Shown here piece by piece: positions 1 through 9,629 of a stretch of 64,000 bases of DNA. Every line of letters begins with the position of its first letter. Position 1 is the stretch's first letter. The notes beneath the pieces were generated by a model. The model was not told where the DNA came from and did not search any database. It worked only from the letters and a program-made list of their open reading frames with translations. Both the position numbers and the translations under genes were made by a program. This DNA comes from JAVBMC01 sp031552845 (GTDB lineage Bacteria > Verrucomicrobiota > Kiritimatiellia > RFP12 > DVOR01): contig JAVBMC010000037.1 of the NCBI GenBank assembly GCA_031552845.1, positions 1 to 64,000 on the forward strand, read 5' to 3'.

Positions 1-301
1 ACGAAAATCGGCCCGCCGATGGAACACTAAACGTCTCAACCGGCGGTTAGATTTTCGCGCCCCCCATGGGGGGCTCCCCTGAAAGAGAGCGTGCCCGGGC
101 ACCCCCCATCTGCAGGGAAAAGATATTTTACACTTTACATAACTGCGGAGATTGTTAGAAGCTCAAACTTTAAGCTTGTAATATAGGACAAAAAGGAGTA
201 TCATCCACGGTGAGGTCGGAATCAAAAATAAAGACGGGGGGCTCGGGCCTATGTTTTAGACTGCAGGGTGCCCCGTTTTACCACACCAGTAAGGTATACC
301 C
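1..301. other. Non-coding upstream region with palindromes
   Basis: No gene is seen here. Arms CGAAAATC (2-9) and GATTTTCG (50-57) pair, with CCGCCG (13-18) and CGGCGG (41-46) nested inside, giving a two-part hairpin. A perfect 16-bp palindrome centred on CCATGG lies at 59-74, and GTGCCCGGGCAC at 91-102. The stretch from 120 to 300 is AT-richer and presumably holds the promoter of the giant LRR gene, but I see no convincing -35/-10 pair. The hairpins could be the terminator of a gene lying left of the window. Confidence 0.4.
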
Positions 302-3300
302 ATGAAACTACACGCACAGTGGCTTCTTGCACAACTTGGATACTTGACCGCTACTATCCTGTTTCTCTTGTTGCCAATAGGAGAAGCCCTCGCAGCAACC
401 GAGACTGTCGATGGAATAACCTACACCTACAGCGTCTCCAGCGGCAAGGCAACGATTGGCACGGGCTATTCAGCCGCAATCAGTACAACTACATCCGGCT
501 CAATGGAAATTCCCTCTACGCTCGGAGGATATCCCGTCACCGACCTTGACAGCTATGCTTTCTATAATTGCTCCAGCTTGACGGCTGTCGTAATTCCTAA
601 CAGTATCACCAATATCGGTTCTCGTGCTTTTTACGGATGTTCATCTTTGGCCTCTGTTACGATGCCAAATAGCTTAATAAGTATTGGCAACAGTGCATTT
701 TATGGCTGCTCTCGCTTGCCTTCGATCACCCTTGGCAATGGTCTTGTTACTATTGGAGACTCGGCGTTTTACAATTGCTCTGCTCTCGCAACGGCTATCG
801 TTATACCAAATAGCGTTAGCAACATCGCCAATTCTACGTTTTATAATTGTCGGCGTGTGCCTTTTATTACAGTTCCAAATAGCGTTACCAACATTGGCAA
901 TTCTGCATTTAGCAGATGCTCTGGCGCATCCTTCATCACAATGCCAAATGACATTGTCACTATCGGCAATTATGCATTCGAAGGTTGCTCCGGACTCACA
1001 GACCCCATTTCAATCCCGAGTGGGGCGACTGTTATAGGTGACGGTGCGTTTTCTTATTGCTCTAAAGTACCTTCCATCACAATCGGAAACACGGTCACCA
1101 ACATCGGGACATCCGCATTTTACGGTTGTTCCGCTCTCGCCTCTATCACATTGCCAAGTGGTCTCACTACTATCAACAACCAAACGTTTTACGGCTGTAC
1201 CAATCTGACATCTGTTATCATTCCTCATGGCGTTACTGCTATCGGGCACTCGACGTTTTACAACTGCTCTAGCCTGACCTCCATCACCATTCCCAATAGC
1301 GTCACTAACATCGCCAGCAGTGCTTTTTCCTATTGCTCTAGCCTCGCCTTTATCACCATTCCAAATGGTGTCACCAAAATTGACGACAACGCTTTTTATA
1401 ATTGTTCCTCCCTAATTTCTATCGCCATTCCCGACTCCGTCACAGCAATCGGCAATGCTGCTTTCCAAGACTGTGCAAACTTAACTTCTATCACCATTCC
1501 CAATACGGTCACAGATATTGGCCGCTATGCCTTTCTAAATTGTTCAAACTTGACTTCTATCACACTTCCCAACAGCGTTGTAAAAATTGGAAGCGGGGCT
1601 TTTTATAATTGCTCTGGTATAACTTCTATCGCCATTCCGAATACCATCACAGCTATTGGCGAAAATGCATTTTACGGTTGTTACAGTCTCACAAGCATCA
1701 CGGTTGATAGCGATAATAGCGCTTTCACGTCTGTGGATGGTGTTCTTTTTACAAAGGACATGTCTACCTTGCTCTACTTTCCTTATGAAAAAGGCGGGGA
1801 TTATACCATTCCGACTGGCGTGACATCGTTCGTCACTGCATTTTCGGGACGCCGTAACCTGACGTCTGTGAAAATACCTAGCGGTGTATCTGAAATTGCC
1901 GACTCTGCCTTTTTTGACTGCCGTAGATTAAAATCCGTTACAATTCCCAACAGCGTGCAATCCATTGGCGTAGAGGCATTCTGCAATTGCAATCAACTGA
2001 CCTCCATCACCATTCCTCAGGGCGTTTCTTACATCGGTGGCGGCGCATTTTATAACTGCGGCAAACTGGAGTCGATCACGATCCCTAACGGCATGGTGGA
2101 AATTTTGGACTGGGCATTTTACGGTTGCAGCAGCTTGACTTCTATCACAATTCCCAGCAGCGTTGAGTATATAGGAGGAATGGCGTTTTGTGGGTGCAGC
2201 AGCCTTGCGGCTATTACAGTTGATAGCGGGAATCTTAATTATACCTCCGTAGATGGAGTGCTGTTTGACAAAACGGTCTCCTGCTTGATAGCCTATCCCG
2301 GAGATAAGCCCGGCGCCTATGCTGTTCCCGACAGCGTCATCGAGATATGGGATGGGAGCTTTTATAAATGCGGGCACCTGACTTCTGTTACTATTCCAAG
2401 CAGCGTAGAGTTTATTGGCTGGCTGACGTTTTGCGGATGCAGCAGCCTGACGGCAATTACTGTTGATGCAGAAAATTTGAATTACGCCTCCGTCGACGGT
2501 GTGTTGTTTGATAAAGAGGGTCTTAGTTTACTGGCCTATCCTGGAGGCTTGCAGGGCGATTATATCATTCCGGACGGAGTCCTTTGGATAAGCGAGCGGG
2601 CTTTTGCCTGGTGTGCCGGATTGTCGTCTGTTACAATCCCCAGCAGCATGGAGGATACGGGTTACTTGGCATTTGAGGGATGTCGTAATCTCACGGCAAT
2701 TCTCGTCAACGACGAGAATCCGGGTCATGCCTCTATAGACGGCGTGTTGTTTGACAAAGAAGGCACCTACTTGATAGCCTATCCCGGTGGCAAGCAGGGG
2801 GCGTATGTTGTTCCGGACGGAGTCATTACAATGTTCGAGCCAGCCTTTGGGTATTGTGATGGACTGACGGCTGTCACATTGCCTAGCACCCTGCAATACA
2901 TTGAACGCAGGGCGTTTTACGAATGCAACTCTCTTGCCACGGTCGTGATTTCTAATGGCGCCGTTGAAATTGGAGAAGAAGCGTTCTACGGGTGCAGTGC
3001 ACTCGAGTCGATTACCATCCCGGCCAGTGTTATTTTCATTGACCCTAACGCATTTGATGGGTGCCATAGCTTAACTTCGGTTGCGGTCCCTCCTTGTGTG
3101 ACCCGTTTGTCGAGGACCTTCCCTGATTCCTATCAGCAGATTACCAATGTGTGTTTTCAAGGCACGTGGAGCAGTATTCCCAATGGTTTCTTCTCCGGAT
3201 GCGCCGAGATTACCAGCATCACCATTCCAAATGGAATCACCGCAATCGGAGCGGAGACATTTGCCGGATGTACCCGCTTGTCATCTATCACAATTCCTGC

Positions 3301-6300
3301 CGGCATCGAGCAGTTTGATCCGAGCGCATTCTATGGCTGTGATAGCCTAACGAGGATTGACGTCGATGATGATAATGCCGTCTACTCTTCAATTGACGGT
3401 GTGCTGTTTGACAAATCGGGCACTTGTTTGATTGCCTATCCCAAAGGCAGGCAAGGCGCCTACATTATCCCTGATGGCGTCACCGCGATTGACAATGAAG
3501 CTTTTTATGAGTGCAAGGGCTTGACCGCCATTACAATGCCCAGCAGCGTTGAATATATTGGATGGCGGGCGTTTTACGGATGTGACGGCTTAACTGCCGT
3601 CACCATTGGCGATGGTGTTGTCGAAATCGCCGGGGAGGCCTTCTATGGTTGCAGCAGTTTAATTTCTGTTGCGATTTCTAATAGTGTTGAGTACATGGAA
3701 GATGGAATATTTGATGCCTGCAGTCAACTACAGGCTATTAATGTCAGTGAGGGGAATCTTGTTTTCATGTCTGTGGACGGTGTTCTATTCGACAAGGAGA
3801 TGATACTCTTATTGCGATGCCCTGAAGGAAAAACCGGCGAATACATCGTTCCGGAAGGAGTCGAGAAAGTTGCCGAAACGGCTTTTGCGAATTGCACCGG
3901 CTTAACTAACATCATTATGCCGGAATCAAGTACGGACTACAGGACTGTTGATGGTGTTTTGTTTGACAAAGCGATAACGCGATTGATTCAATGCTCAGTC
4001 AGCAAAACAGGCTCATATAGTATTCCTAAAAGCATTACGTCTGTCGCCCCCGATGCTTTTGCAGGATGCAGCGGCTTGACAGAAATCTGTATTCCTTGGA
4101 GCGTGATGAATGCGTTTGAGGGTGCCGATACGTTTAAAGGCTGCAATAACCTTTTGTCTCTCATCATACCTTCCGAGATGGCTCCAGTCCGTGATATTTT
4201 TTCCAGCACCTATATGCATATCACGAATGTTGTTCTGACAACATGTGATGAACTGAATTGTGAACTGGAACACGCTCACTGTGTCGCCCAAAGTTTGTTG
4301 GCCGATTGCAGCGAGGTGGTTTCAGTTAGCATTCCTTCACCAATCGTCGAAATCTGGGATTATGCGTTTGATTCATGCAGCAGTTTAGGCTCTATTGTGA
4401 TTCCTCCCAGTGTTGAGACAATTCACGCCTCTGCTTTTGCCGGATGCGGCGGCTTGACCAACATGGTACTGCCTGCTGTCAATGAAGGTGACTGGTTGGG
4501 CTGGATTTTCGGTGAGGATCCGTATGATAACTCCGTCGCAATTATGGATATTGATCCTGATTGGTACAAGGACTGGTGCGATCCTGATGATTGGGGAAAC
4601 CAAGACTGGTACGAGGATGCTAATGTCTGTTATGTTCCTGCCGCACTGTCAACCATCGAAATTAATCATGGCGAAACAATAGGAAGTACTTTCATTGGCT
4701 TCGCCACATTGCGTTCTATTACAATTTCGCCCAACATTCAGCGCATTGAATACGATGCGTTTGCAGCGTGTAATAATCTCACAAACATGGTGTTGCCGTT
4801 TGCCGGAGTTACGCGCATGCCCCTGTATGAAGAAGACGACTGGTATGACCCCGATGACTGGGAATATGGGTACTATCGCGAACAGTACTATTGCGATTGG
4901 AACGAGGAATGGATGCTGATATCTGTTTTTGGCGCGGCGGGCACCCCAGTCAATTTGAAAAAGGTACGAATTACAGATGCTGAAGTCATTGCCGGCTATG
5001 CCTTTTCTCAGTGCGTTTCTTTTGAGTCAATTGAACTTCCTGATGAGCTGCAGGAAATTGGGGCATATGCATTTGCGGGATGTTCGGGTCTAAAATCAAT
5101 CACAATACCCGATAACATCCAAAAACTGCGTTATCAAACATTTAGCGAGTGCAGCAACCTGCGTACCGTCACGTTGCCGGATCGTCTACAGGAAATTCCT
5201 TATGGTTTATTCGAGAGTTGCACCCGCTTGAGTTCCCTCATTATCCCCCCCAGTGTCACGACGATTGGGGACGAAGCTTTTTACAACTGTAGCGGATTAA
5301 CTAGCATTGTAATTCCCGATAGTGTCACCACTCTTGGCTATGGAGAAGAAAATGGAGTGTTTGAGGGGTGCAGCGGGTTGACGACGGTGAAACTCTCTGA
5401 AAGCTTAACCATGCTGCATGACAGAACATTTCGCAACTGTTCACGCTTGCGCTCTATTGTTGTGCCGGAAAGCGTCAAACAAATTGGCAGCTGCTCTTTG
5501 CACGACAATCATAAATACTGGGAGCCCTCTAACGACTTTGGAGTTTTCTTCAATTGTACCGGCTTGCGGTCAGTTGTGTTGCCGTCCGGCCTGACGAATA
5601 TGTGTTCTGGTACATTCGCGGCATGTTTCAGCATTAAGGATGTTACTATTCCTTCACTGGTGGAGAGCCTCAATCTTGCCTTCCCCTACTCCTATTGGTC
5701 AATTACCAATGCGACCCTCGTCGGCAATTGGCAGATGATTCCCGCCTATGCATTTGATGGATGCTTAAGTTTGGCATCCGTGGTAATCCCTGAGGGCGTA
5801 AGAGAGATCGGTATTGAAGCCTTTTATGATTGCGGTAGCTTGACATCGCTGACTATGCCAGCGTCGTTGGAATGGATTGGAGAAGGCGCGTTCACCGGAT
5901 GCGGCTCTTTGAACACGGTTCGTTATTTGGGCAATGCGCCAGAGCTGGATTGGGATGATATCTACTATGGGACTCCTCTAGATCTAGTGACTGAAGTTTT
6001 GCAAGGAACCAAGGGTTGGGATGGGGTTGCAGGGTCAACAACTCTACCCGGCACATGGCCAACAACCGGCAGCGACCGTCGCATTATTCGGTTTTTTGAA
6101 AGACCAACCGTCTGTGTTACTTTTAATGCGAATGGTGGTAACGTGTCCTCTGGCACACAAACCTACTCCTGTGGTACTGCATATGGACTCCTTCCTATTC
6201 CTCGGTGGAGCGGGTTTGCGTTTACAGGGTGGTTTACAGCAGCAACAGGTGGTAACAAAGTCACAGGCGAATCACTTGTCCCTGAAACAGATACAACCTT

Positions 6301-6346
6301 GTATGCACAGTGGCGGAAGGACTATACCCTAATATCCCTTCAATAA
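302..6346 (+). CDS. Giant secreted BspA-type leucine-rich-repeat protein (2014 aa)
   Basis: The protein has a Sec signal peptide (about residues 1-32, hydrophobic core ending in ALAA). It then has dozens of roughly 23-residue BspA/TpLRR (LRR_5) repeats of the form L-T-S-I-x-I-P-x-S-V-x-x-I-G-x-x-A-F-x-x-C. Seven island modules carrying the DGVLF signature with a following YP..K.G.Y.IP stretch interrupt the repeats. Two Asp/Trp/Tyr-rich inserts occur near residues 1405-1440 and 1509-1540. Residues about 1935-2005 match the Listeria-Bacteroides (Flg_new/InlB B-type) repeat ending in LYAQW. BspA proteins are surface adhesins; the ligand here is unknown. The start is the ATG before the signal peptide, with a weak AAGG upstream. 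No LPxTG motif, T9SS domain or membrane anchor is evident at the C-terminus, so the export route beyond Sec is unclear. Confidence 0.93.
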   Translation: MKLHAQWLLAQLGYLTATILFLLLPIGEALAATETVDGITYTYSVSSGKATIGTGYSAAISTTTSGSMEIPSTLGGYPVTDLDSYAFYNCSSLTAVVIPNSITNIGSRAFYGCSSLASVTMPNSLISIGNSAFYGCSRLPSITLGNGLVTIGDSAFYNCSALATAIVIPNSVSNIANSTFYNCRRVPFITVPNSVTNIGNSAFSRCSGASFITMPNDIVTIGNYAFEGCSGLTDPISIPSGATVIGDGAFSYCSKVPSITIGNTVTNIGTSAFYGCSALASITLPSGLTTINNQTFYGCTNLTSVIIPHGVTAIGHSTFYNCSSLTSITIPNSVTNIASSAFSYCSSLAFITIPNGVTKIDDNAFYNCSSLISIAIPDSVTAIGNAAFQDCANLTSITIPNTVTDIGRYAFLNCSNLTSITLPNSVVKIGSGAFYNCSGITSIAIPNTITAIGENAFYGCYSLTSITVDSDNSAFTSVDGVLFTKDMSTLLYFPYEKGGDYTIPTGVTSFVTAFSGRRNLTSVKIPSGVSEIADSAFFDCRRLKSVTIPNSVQSIGVEAFCNCNQLTSITIPQGVSYIGGGAFYNCGKLESITIPNGMVEILDWAFYGCSSLTSITIPSSVEYIGGMAFCGCSSLAAITVDSGNLNYTSVDGVLFDKTVSCLIAYPGDKPGAYAVPDSVIEIWDGSFYKCGHLTSVTIPSSVEFIGWLTFCGCSSLTAITVDAENLNYASVDGVLFDKEGLSLLAYPGGLQGDYIIPDGVLWISERAFAWCAGLSSVTIPSSMEDTGYLAFEGCRNLTAILVNDENPGHASIDGVLFDKEGTYLIAYPGGKQGAYVVPDGVITMFEPAFGYCDGLTAVTLPSTLQYIERRAFYECNSLATVVISNGAVEIGEEAFYGCSALESITIPASVIFIDPNAFDGCHSLTSVAVPPCVTRLSRTFPDSYQQITNVCFQGTWSSIPNGFFSGCAEITSITIPNGITAIGAETFAGCTRLSSITIPAGIEQFDPSAFYGCDSLTRIDVDDDNAVYSSIDGVLFDKSGTCLIAYPKGRQGAYIIPDGVTAIDNEAFYECKGLTAITMPSSVEYIGWRAFYGCDGLTAVTIGDGVVEIAGEAFYGCSSLISVAISNSVEYMEDGIFDACSQLQAINVSEGNLVFMSVDGVLFDKEMILLLRCPEGKTGEYIVPEGVEKVAETAFANCTGLTNIIMPESSTDYRTVDGVLFDKAITRLIQCSVSKTGSYSIPKSITSVAPDAFAGCSGLTEICIPWSVMNAFEGADTFKGCNNLLSLIIPSEMAPVRDIFSSTYMHITNVVLTTCDELNCELEHAHCVAQSLLADCSEVVSVSIPSPIVEIWDYAFDSCSSLGSIVIPPSVETIHASAFAGCGGLTNMVLPAVNEGDWLGWIFGEDPYDNSVAIMDIDPDWYKDWCDPDDWGNQDWYEDANVCYVPAALSTIEINHGETIGSTFIGFATLRSITISPNIQRIEYDAFAACNNLTNMVLPFAGVTRMPLYEEDDWYDPDDWEYGYYREQYYCDWNEEWMLISVFGAAGTPVNLKKVRITDAEVIAGYAFSQCVSFESIELPDELQEIGAYAFAGCSGLKSITIPDNIQKLRYQTFSECSNLRTVTLPDRLQEIPYGLFESCTRLSSLIIPPSVTTIGDEAFYNCSGLTSIVIPDSVTTLGYGEENGVFEGCSGLTTVKLSESLTMLHDRTFRNCSRLRSIVVPESVKQIGSCSLHDNHKYWEPSNDFGVFFNCTGLRSVVLPSGLTNMCSGTFAACFSIKDVTIPSLVESLNLAFPYSYWSITNATLVGNWQMIPAYAFDGCLSLASVVIPEGVREIGIEAFYDCGSLTSLTMPASLEWIGEGAFTGCGSLNTVRYLGNAPELDWDDIYYGTPLDLVTEVLQGTKGWDGVAGSTTLPGTWPTTGSDRRIIRFFERPTVCVTFNANGGNVSSGTQTYSCGTAYGLLPIPRWSGFAFTGWFTAATGGNKVTGESLVPETDTTLYAQWRKDYTLISLQ

Positions 6347-6469
6347 TTTTGAGGAATGCTCTATTTATGAGCATATGAAGAGGAACAAGCCTTAATCTAG
6401 ACATGAGCAAATCGTTTTGTGCACTTAGGGAAACAAAACAATAGGTGTATGAACCCACGGTGAGTTTGC

Positions 6470-6497
6470 TTGACTTTTGTTTTGTGTTTGATAAACT
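6470..6497 (+). promoter_or_regulatory. Putative sigma70-type promoter of serC
   Basis: TTGACT (6470-6475), a 16-bp spacer and TAAACT (6492-6497) lie 35 bp before the serC start. The same hexamer pair with the same spacer precedes the HU/DUF4469 gene at 45875-45902. Confidence 0.6.
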
Positions 6498-6531
6498 ATT
6501 TCCTCAATCTTTCCAAAGGGAGTATACGAAT

Positions 6532-7608
6532 ATGGCGCGTGTTTTTAATTTTAGTGCAGGCCCGGCAGTTTTACCGTTGGAGGTGCTGCAGGAGGCTCAG
6601 GCTGATTTGGTCGATTATAAGGGCACCGGGATGTCGATTATGGAGATGTCGCATCGTGGCAAGGAGTACGATGCAATCCATAATGAAGCGATTGCGAATT
6701 TCAAGGAGCTCTGCGGTTTGGGCGATGATTATTCGGTTCTCTTTATCCAGGGCGGCGCGAGCTTTCAGTTTGCGATGCTGCCGATGAATTTTCTGGGCGC
6801 GGGTAAGACGGCGGATTATGTGAATGCCGGGTCATGGGGTGCCGCAGCGGTTAAGCAAGCTCAGCTGTTGGGTAATGTGAAGGTGGTGGCGAACACCCAG
6901 AAGGATATCCCGACGCGCATGCCGACTGCCGCTGAGATGGTTTGGACGCCGGGTGCGGCTTACAGCCACATCACGACGAACGAAACAATCGCAGGCACGC
7001 AGTTAAAGGTGGTGCCGGAGACCGGCTCGCCGTTGTGTGCGGATATGTCGTCGGATATTCTGTCTTGCCCGCGTGACTATACGAAGTATAGCATGTTCTA
7101 CGCCGGTGCGCAGAAGAACTTGGGGCCGTCCGGGTTTGCGGTGGTGGCGATCCGTAACGAGTTTGCAGCGACCGCGGCGAAGGCGCTGCCCGCGATGTTG
7201 AGCTATAACACGCACATCGAAAACAACTCGCTCTACAACACCTGCCCGACGTTTGGCATTTACATGTTCTGCCTGGTGACGCGTTGGATTAAGGCGATGG
7301 GCAAGGAGACGCTCTTTGCTCGCAACGCCGCGAAGGCGAAGGAATTGTACGACGCTATCGGCGGTTCGGGCTTCTATCGCGCCACTGCGGTGCCGGAGTT
7401 CCGTTCTGACATGAATGTGACGTTCCGCCTGCCGACTGAAGAGCTGGAGGAGCTGTTTGTGAAGCAGGCCGGGGCCGAAGGATTGAAGGGCTTGAAGGGG
7501 CATCGTTCGGTCGGCGGCATCCGCGCTTCAATCTATAACGCCTTCCCCGCTGAGGGCGTGACAAAGCTGGTCGAATTCATGAAGGCTTTCGAAAAGCGCA
7601 ACGGCTAG
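6532..7608 (+). CDS. serC: Phosphoserine aminotransferase
   Basis: This is a PLP enzyme that transaminates 3-phosphohydroxypyruvate to phosphoserine in serine synthesis, and the equivalent step of pyridoxal phosphate synthesis in some bacteria. The 358-aa product begins with the family signature NFSAGPAVLP. It carries SHRGKEY near residue 41, the PLP-lysine motif GAQKNLGP (Lys about 195) and the C-terminal GGIRASIYNA. The start is placed at the ATG after AAAGGGA (6516-6521); an in-frame upstream extension lacks family similarity. Eight bases separate it from the folate cyclo-ligase, so the two are probably co-transcribed, which would link serine and one-carbon metabolism. Confidence 0.97.
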   Translation: MARVFNFSAGPAVLPLEVLQEAQADLVDYKGTGMSIMEMSHRGKEYDAIHNEAIANFKELCGLGDDYSVLFIQGGASFQFAMLPMNFLGAGKTADYVNAGSWGAAAVKQAQLLGNVKVVANTQKDIPTRMPTAAEMVWTPGAAYSHITTNETIAGTQLKVVPETGSPLCADMSSDILSCPRDYTKYSMFYAGAQKNLGPSGFAVVAIRNEFAATAAKALPAMLSYNTHIENNSLYNTCPTFGIYMFCLVTRWIKAMGKETLFARNAAKAKELYDAIGGSGFYRATAVPEFRSDMNVTFRLPTEELEELFVKQAGAEGLKGLKGHRSVGGIRASIYNAFPAEGVTKLVEFMKAFEKRNG

Positions 7609-7616
7609 AGGCCGGC

Positions 7617-8204
7617 ATGACCAAGGAAGAAGTCCGTAAAGAGATCCGTGAGAAGCGCAAAGCTCTCACGGATTCTTCGTGTCGGCGGGCAGGCAGAACC
7701 ATCGCCGGAGCTATCCTAGAGGACCGCTTCCGCCTCATGCTCACAGCGCAGACCTTCTGCATCTACATGAGTCACACCAAGGAGGTCTCGACCGGCTCGT
7801 TGCGCCGTCATTTGCTGGGTATCGAGAAGAATGTCGCCGTGCCGATCTGGGATCCGGTCTTCAAACAGTACGATCTTTCCATGCTCCTGCCCGGCATGCC
7901 GTTTGTTCAAGGCCCCATGGGCATCCGCGAACCTGCGGAGCGGATTCCCGTACACCCGTTTGACGTGGATGTGTTTGTCATGCCGGGACTCGCGTTTGAT
8001 TACACCGGCGGACGTATCGGTTATGGCGGCGGGTATTACGACCGCATCTTAAAAGGCACGAACCGCACCGCCGTCAAGCTTGCCATTGCATTCGACTTCC
8101 AAGTTTACAGCACGCCGCTGCCGCAAGAAGAGCACGATTTCAAGGTGGATTACATTTTCACCGAAAAGCGCATTGTCAATTGCCGCAAAGTCAACAACGC
8201 CTAA
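7617..8204 (+). CDS. 5-formyltetrahydrofolate cyclo-ligase
   Basis: This enzyme converts 5-formyl-THF to 5,10-methenyl-THF with ATP, salvaging a storage folate. The 195-aa length is normal for the family. The N-terminus is rich in Lys and Arg (K-E-E-V-R-K-E-I-R). The nucleotide-binding motif GYGGGYYDR lies at about residues 135-143, preceded by the conserved D-V-D-V-F-V-M-P-G-L-A-F-D stretch. The gene starts 8 bp after serC with a modest AGAGG site inside the serC stop region. A folate enzyme beside serC makes sense because serine is the main one-carbon donor. Confidence 0.95.
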   Translation: MTKEEVRKEIREKRKALTDSSCRRAGRTIAGAILEDRFRLMLTAQTFCIYMSHTKEVSTGSLRRHLLGIEKNVAVPIWDPVFKQYDLSMLLPGMPFVQGPMGIREPAERIPVHPFDVDVFVMPGLAFDYTGGRIGYGGGYYDRILKGTNRTAVKLAIAFDFQVYSTPLPQEEHDFKVDYIFTEKRIVNCRKVNNA

Positions 8205-8218
8205 CACAAGGAGGAGCC

Positions 8219-9358
8219 ATGCCGGACAATCCATCACCTGTTAAAATGTGCGCCATTATCGGAGCCGGTCATGCGGGCACAGAGGCCGCTCTCCATCTGG
8301 CACAGGCTGGCTGTGCCGTCACGCTGTTCTCCGACGAGGACACCCTTCCCTACTACCGCCCGCGCTTGATTGCCGTCGCCTTCGGCCAAGCCGACCCCGC
8401 CGCCATTGCGATTCACCCAGAGAGCTGGTATACGGAGCGGAACATCAGCCTGCGCCTTAACACGCCCGTCACGGACTTCGTGCCGGGAGAACGCAAAGTC
8501 AATGGCGAAACATTTGATGCCGTGCTGATTGCCAACGGCGCTCGCCCCATCTGCCCCGGACTCGGCGTCTGCCCCAACGAATTAGTGCAAACGTTGTGGA
8601 ATATGCAAGAAGCAATGGAGCTGCGCAAAACCGTCAAACCGGGCATCCGTTTGCTGGTTGTCGGCGGTGGCGTGCTCGGACTTGAAACCGCCTTCCGTGC
8701 CGCCGAAGCAGGCTGCCATGTAACGATCATTGAGCTTGCCCCGGCATTGCTCTGCGGACAGCTCGGTACAGTTGGAACTGAGAATCTGCTGGCGACCTTG
8801 AAAACCAATCAAATTGAACTGCGCACCGGCATCAGCATTGAAACCCTAGCACGCAACGGTGAAGTTTTAACCGCGAAACTCAGCGATGGCAAGGTGCAAG
8901 AGTCCGACATCGTGCTATGTTCCATTGGTGCAGTGCCGAATCTTTCTACACTGGCACAGTTTGGGTTGAAGACCGACCGCGGCGTGCTGGTGGATGAACA
9001 CCTGCAAACATCTTTCCCCGGCGTCTACGCCGCGGGTGATATTGCCCAACCGCCAAATGCCAAGCCGCGCTGCATTGCCCGCTATGCGCTTCTGCAAGGC
9101 AAACTGGCCGCCACCAATATTCTCGGCGGCAATGACGTCTGGCAAGCGCCCACGCTGCCATTATTCATGAAAACATCAAAGGCGCAGTTCTACCTTGACG
9201 GCACCACGCTCGGCGATGGCATCACCGAAGAACGCCTCGACGACGGCTCCGTGGCAAACGTCAGCAAGACCCTCTTTAAGCGCGACGGAAAAGCCATCGG
9301 CGTCAGCATGGTCGGGACGCGCGATGGCTTCGATGCACTCTGCGCTTCAATCAAGTAG
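8219..9358 (+). CDS. FAD-dependent NAD(P) oxidoreductase (rubredoxin-reductase/NirB-like)
   Basis: This is a two-dinucleotide-fold flavoprotein of 379 aa. The N-terminal FAD-binding fold shows IIGAGHAGTEAALHL (about residues 11-25). A second Rossmann motif, VVGGGVLGLETAF, lies near 146-160 for NAD(P)H. The FAD phosphate-binding motif GVYAAGDIAQPP is near 268. No CxxC redox-active disulfide is seen, which points to the rubredoxin-, ferredoxin- or nitrite-reductase-type subgroup rather than thioredoxin reductase. The start is the ATG preceded by AAGGAGGA (8208-8215), 14 bp after the cyclo-ligase stop. The electron acceptor cannot be told from sequence, and no rubredoxin gene lies next to it. 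Confidence 0.85.
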   Translation: MPDNPSPVKMCAIIGAGHAGTEAALHLAQAGCAVTLFSDEDTLPYYRPRLIAVAFGQADPAAIAIHPESWYTERNISLRLNTPVTDFVPGERKVNGETFDAVLIANGARPICPGLGVCPNELVQTLWNMQEAMELRKTVKPGIRLLVVGGGVLGLETAFRAAEAGCHVTIIELAPALLCGQLGTVGTENLLATLKTNQIELRTGISIETLARNGEVLTAKLSDGKVQESDIVLCSIGAVPNLSTLAQFGLKTDRGVLVDEHLQTSFPGVYAAGDIAQPPNAKPRCIARYALLQGKLAATNILGGNDVWQAPTLPLFMKTSKAQFYLDGTTLGDGITEERLDDGSVANVSKTLFKRDGKAIGVSMVGTRDGFDALCASIK

Positions 9359-9364
9359 CGCCAA

Positions 9365-9626
9365 GATATGGGCACCTCTAATAATTGTTGTCTCCAAAAG
9401 GTAGGGCAGGTCTCGCCGAGACCGCCGCACCGCGTTTAGCCTCTCCATATAGTTGCCCACAACACGGACACAACCATTACCCCGCTCGGCGGTTTCGGCG
9501 AAAGTGCCACGGGCACCTTCATAGCCCTACCCAACAACCGTGCTAGTTTCTCTCCGCGCCTCCGCGTCTCCGCGTGAGCTTTATTTGAATTGGTCGTCAA
9601 AGTGGATTATTAGAGGTGCCCATATC
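9365..9626. repeat. 262-bp element with perfect 21-bp terminal inverted repeats
   Basis: The left arm (9365-9385, beginning GATATGGGCACC) and right arm (9606-9626, ending GGTGCCCATATC) are exact reverse complements over 21 bp. Inside lie a second inverted pair, GGTAGGGC (9400-9407) and GCCCTACC (9524-9531); hairpins at 9409-9423 (GGTCTC/GAGACC) and 9504-9516 (GTGCC/GGCAC); and a copy of the dispersed CTCCGCG-type repeat (9551-9581). No open reading frame is convincing. It fills the whole gap between two convergent genes. The form is like a MITE or a complex intergenic repeat; no clear target-site duplication is visible. Confidence 0.7.
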
Positions 9627-9629
9627 CGA

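Noticed and set aside
6356..6374. Terminator after the giant LRR gene
   Set aside because: The arms ATGCTC/GAGCAT form only a short AT-containing stem and no T-tract follows.
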